NCBI RefSeq assembly: GCF_958301595.1
Contig: NZ_CATQJU010000001.1
Coordinates: forward strand, 372,001 to 436,000
Direction: 5' to 3'
Length of the DNA: 64,000 bases
DNA from: Porphyromonas vaginalis
Lineage (GTDB): Bacteria; Bacteroidota; Bacteroidia; Bacteroidales; Porphyromonadaceae
Below are positions 26,556 through 35,802 of the stretch, one piece after another; within the stretch, counting starts at the first letter, position 1; each line of letters opens with the position of its first letter. A program made the position numbers and the translations under genes. A model generated the notes under the pieces. The model saw only the letters and a list, made by a program, of their open reading frames with translations. It did not search any database and was not told the DNA's origin.

Positions 26556-26824
26556 CAATAATTTAGAGTTGGGAACATATCGATACGAGGCTATGTCGGT
26601 GAAAAGTGATTTCCACGTGGATATTTCGAAATCCCCACGTGGAGAATAAAAAATTCTTCGGAGGAATCAAATGAAACTTCGGAGGAATGAAATGAAACTT
26701 CGGAAGAAATGATTCGCGCCCACGTGGGGAATAAAAAATATCCACGTGGAGATTTGAGATTTCCCACGTGGATACTCGAGAAAGAAGGGAATCGGACGAA
26801 TTCCCCCGTAAAGATATGTAAATA
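26556..26824 (-). repeat. Element A, copy 2 (inverted)
   Basis: CCACGTGG at 26613, 26635, 26720, 26742 and 26764 (22-bp steps within each group) with three TTCC/GGAGGAA-type palindromes between 26655 and 26706. Both conserved flanks are present. All eight units are retained in the same order as copy 1, read on the minus strand. Confidence 0.92.
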
Positions 26825-26917
26825 GAGATTAGAGGGCAGAGATTAGAGATCCGATCACTCTGATAGCTCCGATGGTTCCGATAGCTAACAGCCAACAGCT
26901 AACAGCCAACAGCTAAT

Positions 26918-27003
26918 CCATGGCGGACACATTATATAATGAGCTCATCTATTCCCTCGCTTGTTGCTCATGTGTAGCTCCTGACAGAGCGATTATAATG
27001 CGT
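26918..27003 (-). repeat. Element B, copy 2 (inverted)
   Basis: Minus-strand reading starts ACGCATTATAATCGCTCTG and ends ATTATATAATGTGTCCGCC. AGCTGTTGGCTGTTAGC repeats (26882-26916) join it to element A copy 2, the same order as at 45485-45974. Confidence 0.85.
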
Positions 27004-27052
27004 TAGCCCTAACGGGGATTGGGTAGATTGATTGCCTTTGGCAGAAATGTTG

Positions 27053-27060
27053 TACCTTCG
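27053..27060 (+). promoter_or_regulatory. -7 box for parC
   Basis: TACCTTCG, 33 bases upstream of the parC ATG; TTG triplets lie 18 and 22 bases before it. Confidence 0.5.
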
Positions 27061-27093
27061 TAACGGCACCAGCCGAACGGATACCGAACTAAT

Positions 27094-29718
27094 ATGGATC
27101 AAGACAATCGCGACATAGAGCAAGAGCAGGAGATGGAGCAGACCTCTCCGACAGATATAGATGCGGCATCGACCAGTGCCGACCCGAGCGACGAGGGCTA
27201 CGTGGCTCCCGAAGAGGAGGAGGGCGACGGACACCTGCACTCCCTCGGCGGGATGTACCGTCACTGGTTCCTCGACTACGCATCGTACGTAATCCTAGAG
27301 CGTGCGGTGCCTCACATCGAGGACGGACTCAAGCCGGTGCAGCGACGGGTGCTCTACACGATGCACCTGATGGAAAACGGCACCCTCCACAAGGTGGCTA
27401 AGATCGTGGGTGCTACGATGGCTTACCACCCACACGGTGACGCCTCGATCAACGATGCTTTGGTACAGCTCGGTCAGAAGGGCTATCTCATCGACACGCA
27501 GGGTAACTGGGGTAACATACTCACGGGCGACGAGGCGGCTGCTGGGCGATACATCGAGGCTAAGCTCTCTAACTTTGCCCTCGAGATACTCTTTGGCGAC
27601 AAAATTACCCCCTGGATGAAGAGCTACGACGGCAAGTCACGCGAGCCAGTTTACCTGCCCGCCCGCTTCCCCCTACTGCTAGCGCAAGGTGCCGAGGGCA
27701 TCGCCGTGGGTCTCTCCTGCAAGATCCTACCGCACAATCCCAAGGAACTGATCGAGGCTGCCTGCGCTTACCTGCGTGGAGAGCCTTTTACCCTCTACCC
27801 TGACTTCCCCACGGGCGGTATCATCGACGTGGATCGCTACAGCGATGGTAAGCGTGGCGGACAGGTCAAGAGCCGTGCACGCATCGAGCGTATCGAGGAT
27901 CGTGTGCTGAGTGTGCGTGATCTACCCTTTGGCAAAACAACCTCGACGCTCATTGACTCGATCCTCAAGGCCAACGACAAGGGGCTGATCAAGATCAAGC
28001 GCATAGACGATATGACCGCCGAGACGGCCGACATACGCATCTACCTACCCGTAGGGGTCTCGGCCGATAAGACGATCGACGGGCTCTACGCCTTCACCGA
28101 TTGTGAGGTCTCTATCTCGCCGAATGCTTGTGTCATCGAGGACGACAAACCACGCTTCCTCGGTGTGAGCGACCTGCTACGTCACTCGGTGGAGCATACA
28201 CGTGGTCTGCTGCAGGAGGATCTGCGTCTACAGCTACACGACCGTCAGGAGGAGTATATGGGTGCTTCGCTAGAGCGGCTCTTCATCGAGCATCGTATCT
28301 ATAAGTTACGTCCCTTTGAGGAGGCTCCTGATCAGCAGACCGCTCTGGACGTCATTCGCAAGGCTCTAGAGCCTATTGTGGGAGACTCTTTACTAAGGCC
28401 CATCACGGACGATGACTTAGCACGCCTCCTAGAGATCAAGATGGCGCGGATCCTCAAGTTTAACCTAGAGAAAAACGAGCAACTCATCCTACGTCTCACT
28501 GAGGAGATGGCGCAGATACAGCACCACCTAGACCATATCACCGACTACACGATACACTACTACCACTCTCTGCTAGAGGAGTATGGTGCTGGCTGGGAGC
28601 GACGCACACAGATCGGGCACTTCGGAACGATTGAGGCTACGAAGGTGGTTGAGGAGAACCTCAAGCTCTACATAGATCGCAAGATGGGCTTCGCCGGGAC
28701 TGGCATCAAGGGCGGAGAGTATGTGTGTGACTGTAGCGAGATAGATGATATGATCGTCTTCTTCCGTGACGGCACCTATACGATTACGAAGATTGAGGAG
28801 AAGAAGTTCCTCGGCAAGGAGCGTGTCCTACATATTAATAAGTATGTGCGCGGCGACAAGCGCACGATCTACAATGCGATCTATCTGGATGGCAAGACGA
28901 AGACCTCGTTTATCAAGCGCTTTCACGTATCAGCCAGTGTGCGTGACCGTGAGTACGACTTGACGATGGGTACGCCAGGCAGCAAGGTGCTCTACTTCTC
29001 AGCCAATCCCAATGGAGAGGCGGAGAGCGTGACGATCAAACTGCTCCGCGGAGGCACCTCGCGACGCATCCTCTTCTTTGACAAAGACTTTGCAGACATT
29101 GCGATCAAGGGACGCACCGCCAAGGGCAACATCGTGACGCGCGCTCCGATCGAGCGCATATCCCTGAAGGAGCAGGGCGGCTCGACCCTCGGAGGTCGCA
29201 AGGTGTGGTTTGACCCAGATGTGAACCGCATCAACTACAACGACCAGGGAGACTACCTAGGCGAGTTTGAGTCTAGCGACCGCATCCTCGTCATTCTGCC
29301 TTCGGAGCAGGTCTACACGACCGACTTTGGCGAGAGCAACCACTTTGCCGAGTCGCCCAAGGTCATCGAGAAGTATGACCCCGACAAGGTCTGGAGCGTC
29401 ATCTACACCACACCGGAGGGGGTTACCTACATCAAGCGTGTCTCTATGCCAGATAGGAAGAAGCCACAACCGATCATAGAGCCCGAGGAGCAGCTCCTGG
29501 CACTGACCGATGAGGCTGAGGCGCAGTTTACCCTGATCACGAAGCCGCAAGGACGCAAGAAGGCGGCAACGATCGAGATCGCTGTGACTGAGTACGAGCC
29601 GCTCAAGAAGATCTCCGCACGCGGCAAGCGAATCACGGCACTACCTATCGACAGCTTCGAAAAGGTTGAGTCCGTAACTGACGAGACGGAGGAGGCGGAA
29701 GAGCTAACCGACGAATAA
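27094..29718 (+). CDS. parC: DNA topoisomerase IV subunit A
   Basis: 874 residues. After an acidic ~45-residue N-terminal extension (EQEQEMEQ, APEEEEGDG) comes the GyrA/ParC breakage-rejoining core: HFLDYASYVI-like WFLDYASYVILERA, DGLKPVQRRVLY, quinolone-region HPHGDASIND (residues 112-121), and catalytic Tyr153 in AAAGRYIEAKL. The C-terminal half has beta-pinwheel-like repeats, and the tail is again acidic (DETEEAEELTDE). It decatenates chromosomes together with ParE, which is not in this window. The absence of a clear GyrA-box favours ParC. It heads a run of three genes on the plus strand. Confidence 0.93.
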   Translation: MDQDNRDIEQEQEMEQTSPTDIDAASTSADPSDEGYVAPEEEEGDGHLHSLGGMYRHWFLDYASYVILERAVPHIEDGLKPVQRRVLYTMHLMENGTLHKVAKIVGATMAYHPHGDASINDALVQLGQKGYLIDTQGNWGNILTGDEAAAGRYIEAKLSNFALEILFGDKITPWMKSYDGKSREPVYLPARFPLLLAQGAEGIAVGLSCKILPHNPKELIEAACAYLRGEPFTLYPDFPTGGIIDVDRYSDGKRGGQVKSRARIERIEDRVLSVRDLPFGKTTSTLIDSILKANDKGLIKIKRIDDMTAETADIRIYLPVGVSADKTIDGLYAFTDCEVSISPNACVIEDDKPRFLGVSDLLRHSVEHTRGLLQEDLRLQLHDRQEEYMGASLERLFIEHRIYKLRPFEEAPDQQTALDVIRKALEPIVGDSLLRPITDDDLARLLEIKMARILKFNLEKNEQLILRLTEEMAQIQHHLDHITDYTIHYYHSLLEEYGAGWERRTQIGHFGTIEATKVVEENLKLYIDRKMGFAGTGIKGGEYVCDCSEIDDMIVFFRDGTYTITKIEEKKFLGKERVLHINKYVRGDKRTIYNAIYLDGKTKTSFIKRFHVSASVRDREYDLTMGTPGSKVLYFSANPNGEAESVTIKLLRGGTSRRILFFDKDFADIAIKGRTAKGNIVTRAPIERISLKEQGGSTLGGRKVWFDPDVNRINYNDQGDYLGEFESSDRILVILPSEQVYTTDFGESNHFAESPKVIEKYDPDKVWSVIYTTPEGVTYIKRVSMPDRKKPQPIIEPEEQLLALTDEAEAQFTLITKPQGRKKAATIEIAVTEYEPLKKISARGKRITALPIDSFEKVESVTDETEEAEELTDE

Positions 29719-29735
29719 GCTAAGCGACACGATCT

Positions 29736-30659
29736 ATGAGACAAAGATTACGACAGATACTGCTAGCCCTTTGCGTGGGGCTATCCCTGATGGGTACGGG
29801 CCGCTCGCTCTCTGCGCAAGAGGCGGATACGACGGCCACTACTACCACGACTACTACAACTACCACGACTGCCACTACGCCCTACCGGTTGCTTTACCTA
29901 TCGCACGAATTTCGCTTCGGGTGGAACAAGTTATATAATGAGTACCTCTCACCGCTCTACTACCATGGTCAGTCGCTGGGCTACCGACTCTCGTCAGAGG
30001 CGCCGCTCACGCAGTCGCACCCCGAGTGGCTTGTCATGCAGAGCACGCAGCTAGCCTATGCGCAGCTCCTCAACCCGGCACGCACGAGTGCCACCCGGCA
30101 CCTTGCTTTCGACACGAAGTGGAGCTTCGTGCATCAGTGGCGTCTGCCCTTTGGGATGGTCGTGGGCGTAGGTCCTGGCGTCCTAGTCGAGGGAGCTACC
30201 TCTTACAACGGGCGCAACCAAAACAACCCAGCCGATCAGCAGCTCAATGGCGACCTGACGGCACAAGCCTTGGTAGCCTACCGACTACGCATCGGGTGGT
30301 TCGTCGCTGACCTGCGCCTGCAGATGACTTCGGCACTGGTGGGTCTAGGCTTCGCACCTTATTATAATGAGTCTTACCTGCAGGCTTACTACTACGACAA
30401 GATCATCAATCACTTTGCCCTGCACACTTTCGGCCGGCGCCACTACTACCAGATAGGCGCGTCTCTCGACATCCCTGTATGGCGCATCATGACCCTGCGC
30501 ATGACCTACGACTACACCGACTCAGCCAGACGTATCCACTCCATCTATCGAGGCTTCTCGGGGCACTATCTAGGAGTGGGTCTAGCCACTTACTTCCGCC
30601 CCTTCAGAGGCTACCAAGAGGTACATAATGCCAACCACACGACTGCTATCAGCTTATGA
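29736..30659 (+). CDS. DUF3316-type outer-membrane protein
   Basis: 307 residues. Signal peptide (cleavage after RSLSAQ), then a low-complexity Thr run (residues ~32-48) and aromatic-rich strands (YRLLYLSHEFRFGWNKLYN, HYLGVGLATYFRPF) that look like a small beta-barrel of the DUF3316 type. It starts 17 bases after parC and overlaps the next gene by four bases (ATGA). The Thr run is encoded by ACT/ACG/ACA triplets and may vary in length. Function unknown. Confidence 0.72.
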   Translation: MRQRLRQILLALCVGLSLMGTGRSLSAQEADTTATTTTTTTTTTTATTPYRLLYLSHEFRFGWNKLYNEYLSPLYYHGQSLGYRLSSEAPLTQSHPEWLVMQSTQLAYAQLLNPARTSATRHLAFDTKWSFVHQWRLPFGMVVGVGPGVLVEGATSYNGRNQNNPADQQLNGDLTAQALVAYRLRIGWFVADLRLQMTSALVGLGFAPYYNESYLQAYYYDKIINHFALHTFGRRHYYQIGASLDIPVWRIMTLRMTYDYTDSARRIHSIYRGFSGHYLGVGLATYFRPFRGYQEVHNANHTTAISL

Positions 30660-31711
30660 ATCTAACGAGACTACATAGCGGGCTGGTCGGCCTGCTACTC
30701 TTACCCCTACTGCTAGCCTGCACACCAGAGCCAAAGGAGCAGAGATACACCCGAGACTATCAGACGAACTTTACCGCACTCTGGACAATCCTAGACGAGG
30801 GGTACTGCTTCTTTGACGACAAGCTCCCCGCCGCTGGCGACACGACCTGGAGCGACCTCAAGGAGATCTACACGCCGCTGGTACAGCAGTGCCAGTCGGA
30901 GGATGAGTTCTTCGACCTGATGGTAGAGCTGATGCGTCACCTCAAGGATGGGCATGTAAACCTCTTCGCACCTTTTGATGTAGGGGGGTGGAACATTTAT
31001 GAGGGTTCTAGACATTGCCTCGATAGTCGCATACGCAACCTTTACCTGCGACCTCACGCACGTCGTGCTGGCTCTATCTACTATACGCCTATCACCTACA
31101 ATGGACACGCTGCTGACTCGATCGGCTATATGGTGATCCCCTCTTTCTCATCGGCCATCTCCTTGGCTCATCTACACGCTGTCTTTACCAGGCTGGCGCA
31201 CTGTCGTGGCTTGATCATCGATATGCGTAGCAATGGTGGCGGACTGCTGAGCAATGCGGATCGTCTGGCTAGCGTCTTGATTCCCTCCGACACGGTCGTA
31301 GGCTATATGAGTACGAAGACTGGCCCTGGGCACCAAGACTTCGGTCCGCTCAAAGAGATCAAGCTCGCTCGTGCGCCCATCAGTTGGCAGCGCCCTACGG
31401 TGATCCTCGTGGATCGTGGCACTTACAGCGCAGCTAACTCGCTGGTCGCTTATGTCAAGGGGACAACCCACCACGTCCTCTTCATGGGGGATCGTACGGG
31501 TGGCGGTGGTGGCTTACCTCGCAGCAGCGAACTGCCCAACGGCTGGTGGCTACGCTACTCCTCCTCGCGTATGTACAACGCTCAGCAGCAAAGCATCGAG
31601 GGAGGCATCGAGCCGCACATCATCCAGGAGCAGACAGACGAAGCAACGGCGCAGCAACAAGATGCGCTCATCGAGCGTGCTATCACGATACTCCTCGCAG
31701 CAACGAAGTAG
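30656..31711 (+). CDS. S41-family peptidase lipoprotein
   Basis: 351 residues. Lipobox LLAC (Cys22). A tail-specific protease fold is indicated by the tri-helical N-terminal part (FTALWTILDEGYCFFDD), LIIDMRSNGGG, the catalytic Ser in GTYSAANSLVAYVK, and GDRTGGGGGLP. No PDZ domain is evident and the protein is shorter than CtpA-type enzymes. It is probably anchored in the periplasm or outer membrane and cleaves protein C-termini. ATGA overlap couples it to the DUF3316 gene. Confidence 0.88.
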   Translation: MNLTRLHSGLVGLLLLPLLLACTPEPKEQRYTRDYQTNFTALWTILDEGYCFFDDKLPAAGDTTWSDLKEIYTPLVQQCQSEDEFFDLMVELMRHLKDGHVNLFAPFDVGGWNIYEGSRHCLDSRIRNLYLRPHARRAGSIYYTPITYNGHAADSIGYMVIPSFSSAISLAHLHAVFTRLAHCRGLIIDMRSNGGGLLSNADRLASVLIPSDTVVGYMSTKTGPGHQDFGPLKEIKLARAPISWQRPTVILVDRGTYSAANSLVAYVKGTTHHVLFMGDRTGGGGGLPRSSELPNGWWLRYSSSRMYNAQQQSIEGGIEPHIIQEQTDEATAQQQDALIERAITILLAATK

Positions 31712-31728
31712 CCCACCGCTCACATCTG

Positions 31729-31755
31729 GAGACTATTGACTTTTGCAACAGTCTC
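31729..31755. repeat. Solo end hairpin of element C
   Basis: GAGACTATTGAC and GCAACAGTCTC pair around a short loop, matching the terminal hairpin of the full element C copies at 35080 and 46233. It lies 17 bases after the S41 gene. Confidence 0.65.
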
Positions 31756-31772
31756 ATCGGACCTATACACGC

Positions 31773-31805
31773 AAAAAGAGCCTCCCATCTCGGGAGGCTC
31801 TTTTT
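31773..31805. terminator. Bidirectional terminator between the S41 gene and tRNA-Arg
   Basis: AAAAAGAGCCTCCC / GGGAGGCTCTTTTT, perfect 14-bp arms with loop ATCTC; U-tracts on both strands serve the S41 operon (plus) and the tRNA (minus). Confidence 0.93.
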
Positions 31806-31806
31806 G

Positions 31807-31880
31807 TGACCGCGGCAGGATTCAAACCTGCAACCCTTTGATCCGTAGTCAAAAGCTCTATTCAGTTGAGCTACGCGGCC
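31807..31880 (-). tRNA. tRNA-Arg (anticodon ACG)
   Basis: The minus strand folds into a cloverleaf: acceptor GGCCGCG/CGCGGTC (one G-U), D arm GCTC/GAGC, anticodon stem TTTGA/TCAAA with loop CTACGGA (anticodon ACG, read as inosine-CG after TadA editing), T arm GCAGG/CCTGC with loop TTTGAAT, discriminator A. CCA is not encoded. Length 74. Confidence 0.97.
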
Positions 31881-31972
31881 GATGAAAACTAAACCCTTAA
31901 AAAACGACAAACAAGGGGGTTGAAACAATCGGAAGCTCACAAGTGTGAGGCGTTCCTCCCCGTTTGCAGATG

Positions 31973-32002
31973 CAAAGGTACAACATTTTTCGGAACCTGC
32001 AA
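31973..32002 (-). promoter_or_regulatory. Promoter TTG-N19-TACCTTTG of tRNA-Arg
   Basis: Minus strand TTG (32002-32000), 19 bases, TACCTTTG (31980-31973), about 90 bases before the tRNA 5' end. Apart from this and the box at 32252, the interval 31881-32329 shows nothing. Confidence 0.65.
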
Positions 32003-32251
32003 GTCTTTTCCGCAAAAAACTTTCGACACAGAGAGCAGCCGCCTCCGAAAAACGGCACCAAACAACCAGAGCTACAACGGAATAACCCGTGTCACGACTT
32101 CCATTTTCCAAATATCTCAGTCCCCTCTACCGTTGCTCCTTAGAGATCCCCACTCCCCTACAACCATCGTGAGGCTCAACTAATCGTATATAGGTATTCA
32201 CTCTAGAGCAAATCAGTATAGTTAGGTATTTTCGACAGGAAGAATAGCCCG

Positions 32252-32259
32252 TAACTTTG
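32252..32259 (+). promoter_or_regulatory. -7 box for the BspA-like gene
   Basis: TAACTTTG, with TTTTCG ending about 17 bases upstream as a possible -33 element; 70 bases before ATG 32330. Confidence 0.55.
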
Positions 32260-32329
32260 CATAGATAAAGGGGAGCTCACAGAGTTGCACCGCTCCCCGA
32301 TCACCTACTATTCAAATAAACATTTATCT

Positions 32330-34960
32330 ATGCAACAGAAACGACTACGTTTTAGCACATTACTCTTATGCCTCCTGCTCCCGCTCATCGGGCAGCTGCA
32401 GGCGCAGACCATAGACTTGGGAGACTTTGCCAATCCCTCGTCACACTTCGACCAGGACATCGGGCAGACGGCGCCCTTTGACTTTGATTACCTCAGCAGC
32501 GTCACCCAGCAGATCTATACCGCTGCGGAGCTACAAGGACTAGCGGGCAAGGAGATCACCAAGCTCGCCTTCCAGATCTATCTGTCTGATGGCGAGTCCT
32601 ACAACACGGAGTACACCAACGACCTCCAGATCTACCTCACCAACGTATCCGACGACCACTTTGAGCCAGTAGCTGGCAAGTATCACTGGCTACCTATCAA
32701 TGCCGAGCAGGATCTCTACATGAGGAAGACGATCACGCTTGACCTGATGGACTTAACGGTCAATGGTAATCGCGAGACCTCAAAGGCTGGTGTGGACTAT
32801 CACACGCTAGAGCTAGAGCTAGACAAGCCTTTTGTTTACACAGGGCAGTCTATCCTCCTCTCCGTACGCTCTAAGGCCAGTAAGTCTGCTGTCGAGGGTT
32901 CAGTCAGATCCTTTATCGAGTTCTGCAGCTATCCTAAGAATGTCAAAGAGATGCCCGTCCGCACGATCAATAAAGTGACAGACGAAGCTATCAGCGAAGG
33001 CTTCGTTGGTGTACTCGGTGAGACCGCTGCTTGTGGACAGAAGGATCGTGCCGTGATGCGTATCACCTTCCGCGATGCCAGCACGCCTCAGCCTAGTTAC
33101 GACCCGATACACCCTGTCGTACAGCTCACCGAGGCTGGTTCACTGGCTAAGTTGATGCAGGGGATGGATCTCCTCAAGTGCCAGTCCATCACGGTGTCTG
33201 GTCCGATGAATGCAGAGGACTGCAAGACAATCCGAGACAACATGGGCAATCTGACAGAGATCAACATCGCAGATGCGACCTTTGCCGAGGATCAGCTCCC
33301 CGAGTCGGCCTTTTGCACTATGCCACTCGTTCGCAAGGTGACACTACCCCTCACCCTCAAGGTGGTTGGCGAGAGTGCTCTAGCTCAGATGTATAAGCTG
33401 GAGGAGGTTGTCCTAGGCAGTCAGGTGACTAAGATATGCGATAGTGCCTTTGCGAAGAATAGCAGTCTCACCAAGCTCAGTCCGATGCCTGCGCTCACCT
33501 CTATTGGCAAACTTGCTTTTAAGGATTGTACCGCACTCACCACATTCCCCTGGCCTGAGACACTGACGACGCTAGACACGGAGAGCTTCTCTGGCTCTGG
33601 GCTTACCGAGGTGCGCCTGCCCAATGTTGCTATCATACCTAGCACCTGCTTCGCCAGCTGTAAGGCTCTTGCTAAAGTGTATCTCGGAGCCAAGACGACA
33701 GAGGTTATGTATGGCGCATTTGCTCAGTGTACGGCACTGACAGATATTACTGTCGAGGCGGTGCAGCCGCCTAAGGCTCACATCAAAGCCTTCAATGGAC
33801 TCAAGCCTGCGAACATCAGCACCATCAATCTCTTCGTACCTAATGATGCGCAAGAGGCCTACAAGGCGGCTAATGTTTGGAAGGGATTCCACATCGCTCC
33901 CATCCCAGGCACAGAGCCACAGGTCAAGAAGTATCTCCTCACCTATCGTGTCATCGGAGAGCATGGTACCCTAACGGCCACAACGGCTACAGGCGTAGCA
34001 ATACCTTCGCATACAGAGGTCGAGGAGCATACGCCCGTCACCTTTACCGCAGACCCTGACCGTGACTACGTCGTCAAGAGCTTTAAGATCAATGGTAAAG
34101 AGACTCCTATGACCGCTGGTGAGCAAAACATCAAGACGCATGTGTTCAACATCGAAGAAGTCTCTGAGGTAACCGTCGAGTTCGTCCATCGTCCCTATAC
34201 GGTCACTTACTCTGTACGAGACAATGTGGGAGGTACGATCACAGCCACCTACAAGGGGCAGGCTCTCGAATCAGGAGCTACGACAGCTGCTGGGGAGTCT
34301 GAGGCAATCATCTTCACCGCACATCCCGCAGAGCACTACCACGTCAAGAAGTGGGTCGTCAACGGTCAGGAGGGACCCAAGCCTGCTGAAAATAATCAGT
34401 GGCAAGTGATCTCTGGCAAGGACTACGTCGTCGAGGTTATCTTCGAGCGCGACAAGGTATACTATATGGTCGATGTATCACAGGAGGGCAATGGTGGTCC
34501 CATCTACCTAGAGGTAGGTGGCGTACGTAGTGCACTCAATAGCAAAGTGCCTGAGAATATGGACATCCGCGTCTATGTCGAGCCCGACGAGGGCTACCGT
34601 CTAGACCACTGGATGGTCAATAGGGAGCGCATCAACCCTGTCGACGGCTCACTAGAGTACACCACCAAGGCAACTAAGGATCTACGCATCGTAGCCTACT
34701 ACGCCAAGGAGGAAGAGGGCAACGCCATCGACGCTCCTACGACAGCCAATGCCAACGTAACCATCGCCCTAGAGGGTCAGACGATTACCCTAACCAGCAA
34801 TACGGATAATGCTCTCGGCACCATCGCTCTCTACGACTACGATGGTCGTCTCATCGAGCAGCGCACCGTAGCCGACAAGCTCTGCACGCTCACCGCACCA
34901 CAGTCTGGCATGTACCTGCTCTCTATCGGCACAACCACTGCAAAGGTCTGTGTCAAGTAA
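32330..34960 (+). CDS. BspA-like LRR surface protein with bacterial-repeat domains and T9SS-like tail
   Basis: 876 residues from ATG 32330, chosen because MQQKRLRFSTLLLCLLL starts the signal peptide (cleavage after LQAQ). An N-terminal ~230-residue beta domain precedes LRR_5/BspA-type repeats (~300-520: MPLVRKVTLPLTLKVVGESA, KICDSAFAKNSSLTKL), then three bacterial-repeat units (GTLTATTATG, GGTITATYKG, GGPIYLEVGG) and a tail (GTIALYDYDGRLIEQR, SGMYLLSIGTTTAKV) of T9SS type. BspA proteins bind host matrix proteins or other bacteria; that role is inferred here. The frame extends upstream to 32285 without a better start. Confidence 0.88.
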   Translation: MQQKRLRFSTLLLCLLLPLIGQLQAQTIDLGDFANPSSHFDQDIGQTAPFDFDYLSSVTQQIYTAAELQGLAGKEITKLAFQIYLSDGESYNTEYTNDLQIYLTNVSDDHFEPVAGKYHWLPINAEQDLYMRKTITLDLMDLTVNGNRETSKAGVDYHTLELELDKPFVYTGQSILLSVRSKASKSAVEGSVRSFIEFCSYPKNVKEMPVRTINKVTDEAISEGFVGVLGETAACGQKDRAVMRITFRDASTPQPSYDPIHPVVQLTEAGSLAKLMQGMDLLKCQSITVSGPMNAEDCKTIRDNMGNLTEINIADATFAEDQLPESAFCTMPLVRKVTLPLTLKVVGESALAQMYKLEEVVLGSQVTKICDSAFAKNSSLTKLSPMPALTSIGKLAFKDCTALTTFPWPETLTTLDTESFSGSGLTEVRLPNVAIIPSTCFASCKALAKVYLGAKTTEVMYGAFAQCTALTDITVEAVQPPKAHIKAFNGLKPANISTINLFVPNDAQEAYKAANVWKGFHIAPIPGTEPQVKKYLLTYRVIGEHGTLTATTATGVAIPSHTEVEEHTPVTFTADPDRDYVVKSFKINGKETPMTAGEQNIKTHVFNIEEVSEVTVEFVHRPYTVTYSVRDNVGGTITATYKGQALESGATTAAGESEAIIFTAHPAEHYHVKKWVVNGQEGPKPAENNQWQVISGKDYVVEVIFERDKVYYMVDVSQEGNGGPIYLEVGGVRSALNSKVPENMDIRVYVEPDEGYRLDHWMVNRERINPVDGSLEYTTKATKDLRIVAYYAKEEEGNAIDAPTTANANVTIALEGQTITLTSNTDNALGTIALYDYDGRLIEQRTVADKLCTLTAPQSGMYLLSIGTTTAKVCVK

Positions 34961-35022
34961 GGTGCTTATGTAGCACTCACATCAAAGCCCCCTACCCTTA
35001 CTATGTAGGAGGCAACCCGTCA

Positions 35023-35073
35023 GGACGCACGGACGTGTCACCCACTCATGGGGTAGGCGCGATCCGTGCGTCC
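35023..35073 (+). terminator. GGACGCACGGA hairpin after the BspA-like gene
   Basis: Arms GGACGCACGGA and TCCGTGCGTCC with a 29-base loop containing a GGGTAGGCGC pairing, followed by TTTATT. It has the same arms as the scattered GGACGCAC elements, here placed as a probable terminator. Confidence 0.6.
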
Positions 35074-35079
35074 TTTATT

Positions 35080-35246
35080 GAGACTGTTGCAAAGTCAACA
35101 GTCTCACAATCTTGCTTGCAAGATTGTCTAGACTTTGCAGAAAGGATGAAGCGCAAGGCGCTGAGGGTGAGGTCTGAAGGGAACATACCTCCGTATGTAA
35201 CCGAAGCCGAAAGCAACACAGCAATTCGCCTTTATGCAACAGTCTC
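35080..35246 (+). mobile_element. Element C, copy 1 (MITE-like, 167 bp)
   Basis: Ends are inverted: GAGACTGTTGCA at 35080 and TGCAACAGTCTC to 35246. Inside are the terminal hairpin GAGACTGTTG/CAACAGTCTC and ACAATCTTGC/GCAAGATTGT. The whole is nearly identical to the reverse complement of 46233-46406. Flanks TTATT/TTTTT are not an exact duplication. Confidence 0.8.
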
Positions 35247-35256
35247 TTTTTATTAT

Positions 35257-35347
35257 GGCTGTCCGACTACGCTATTTCGACCCATCTACAGTTTCCTACC
35301 TATGAAACTCCAGTTTCACCCATGTAAGACTCTTACCGGACAGCAAT
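35257..35347. repeat. Short element D-like inverted pair
   Basis: GGCTGTCCGACTA and CTTACCGGACAGCAAT bound ~90 bp containing GTTTCCTACCTATGAAAC; the outer words match the ends of element D at 18210. Confidence 0.5.
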
Positions 35348-35417
35348 GTTTTTATGGGAGGAGGGATTAGAGATTAGAAGACAGAGGCGGGGGATGCTCC
35401 ATCTGAACACTTTTTCG

Positions 35418-35425
35418 TACCTTTG
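35418..35425 (+). promoter_or_regulatory. -7 box for rho
   Basis: TACCTTTG; no -33 TTG at the expected distance. It implies a leader of about 370 bases. Confidence 0.5.
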
Positions 35426-35431
35426 CCTCTA

Positions 35432-35802
35432 GAAGTGGATGAGTCACTAGATCGACGCACTCCTAGGCTGTACAGATATTAGAGTTGCACGATACGATAC
35501 AGCTTGTATGGAGAGGCTTAGGATCTGCTACGGAGGTAGCTCTGGCTCTGCATCGACCTAGATAATAACGACCGAGCAGAGCGTCCCATATCACACAGGA
35601 CTGACCCATCACTCAGCCTATTCACACATTACACACCTTACTTAGGTCGACCATCGTGCTAGCCTGCTGTCTCGCCACAGCACCTGCTAGATCGTTGATT
35701 CCGTTGCCTCTATCATCTTGCTTGTAGCTCTCCAAAGCTCAGCATGGTAGCCCTTTGCAACAAGTCGTAAGGTGCATTTATCCAGCATAACATCAGTACA
35801 TC
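35432..35802 (+). other. Long untranslated leader of rho
   Basis: About 370 bases between the inferred start site and the rho ATG without a plausible ORF or known riboswitch. Such a leader could carry rho autoregulation, as known in other bacteria; I see no defined attenuator. Confidence 0.45.

Noticed and set aside
26563-26895. Open reading frames across element A (also 45762-45956 and 57036-57302)
   Set aside because: They encode Ser/His/Phe-rich peptides that simply translate the phased palindromes; no ribosome-binding site, no stable length between copies and no conserved start.
31683-32111. 142-codon minus-strand ORF over the tRNA
   Set aside because: It runs through tRNA-Arg, its terminator and the tRNA promoter.
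35035-35370. 111-codon plus-strand ORF
   Set aside because: It spans the GGACGCAC hairpin, element C and the element D-like pair.
35432-35802. Riboswitch upstream of rho
   Set aside because: No recognised aptamer core (TPP, cobalamin, SAM, FMN, purine) could be found by eye here or elsewhere in the window.
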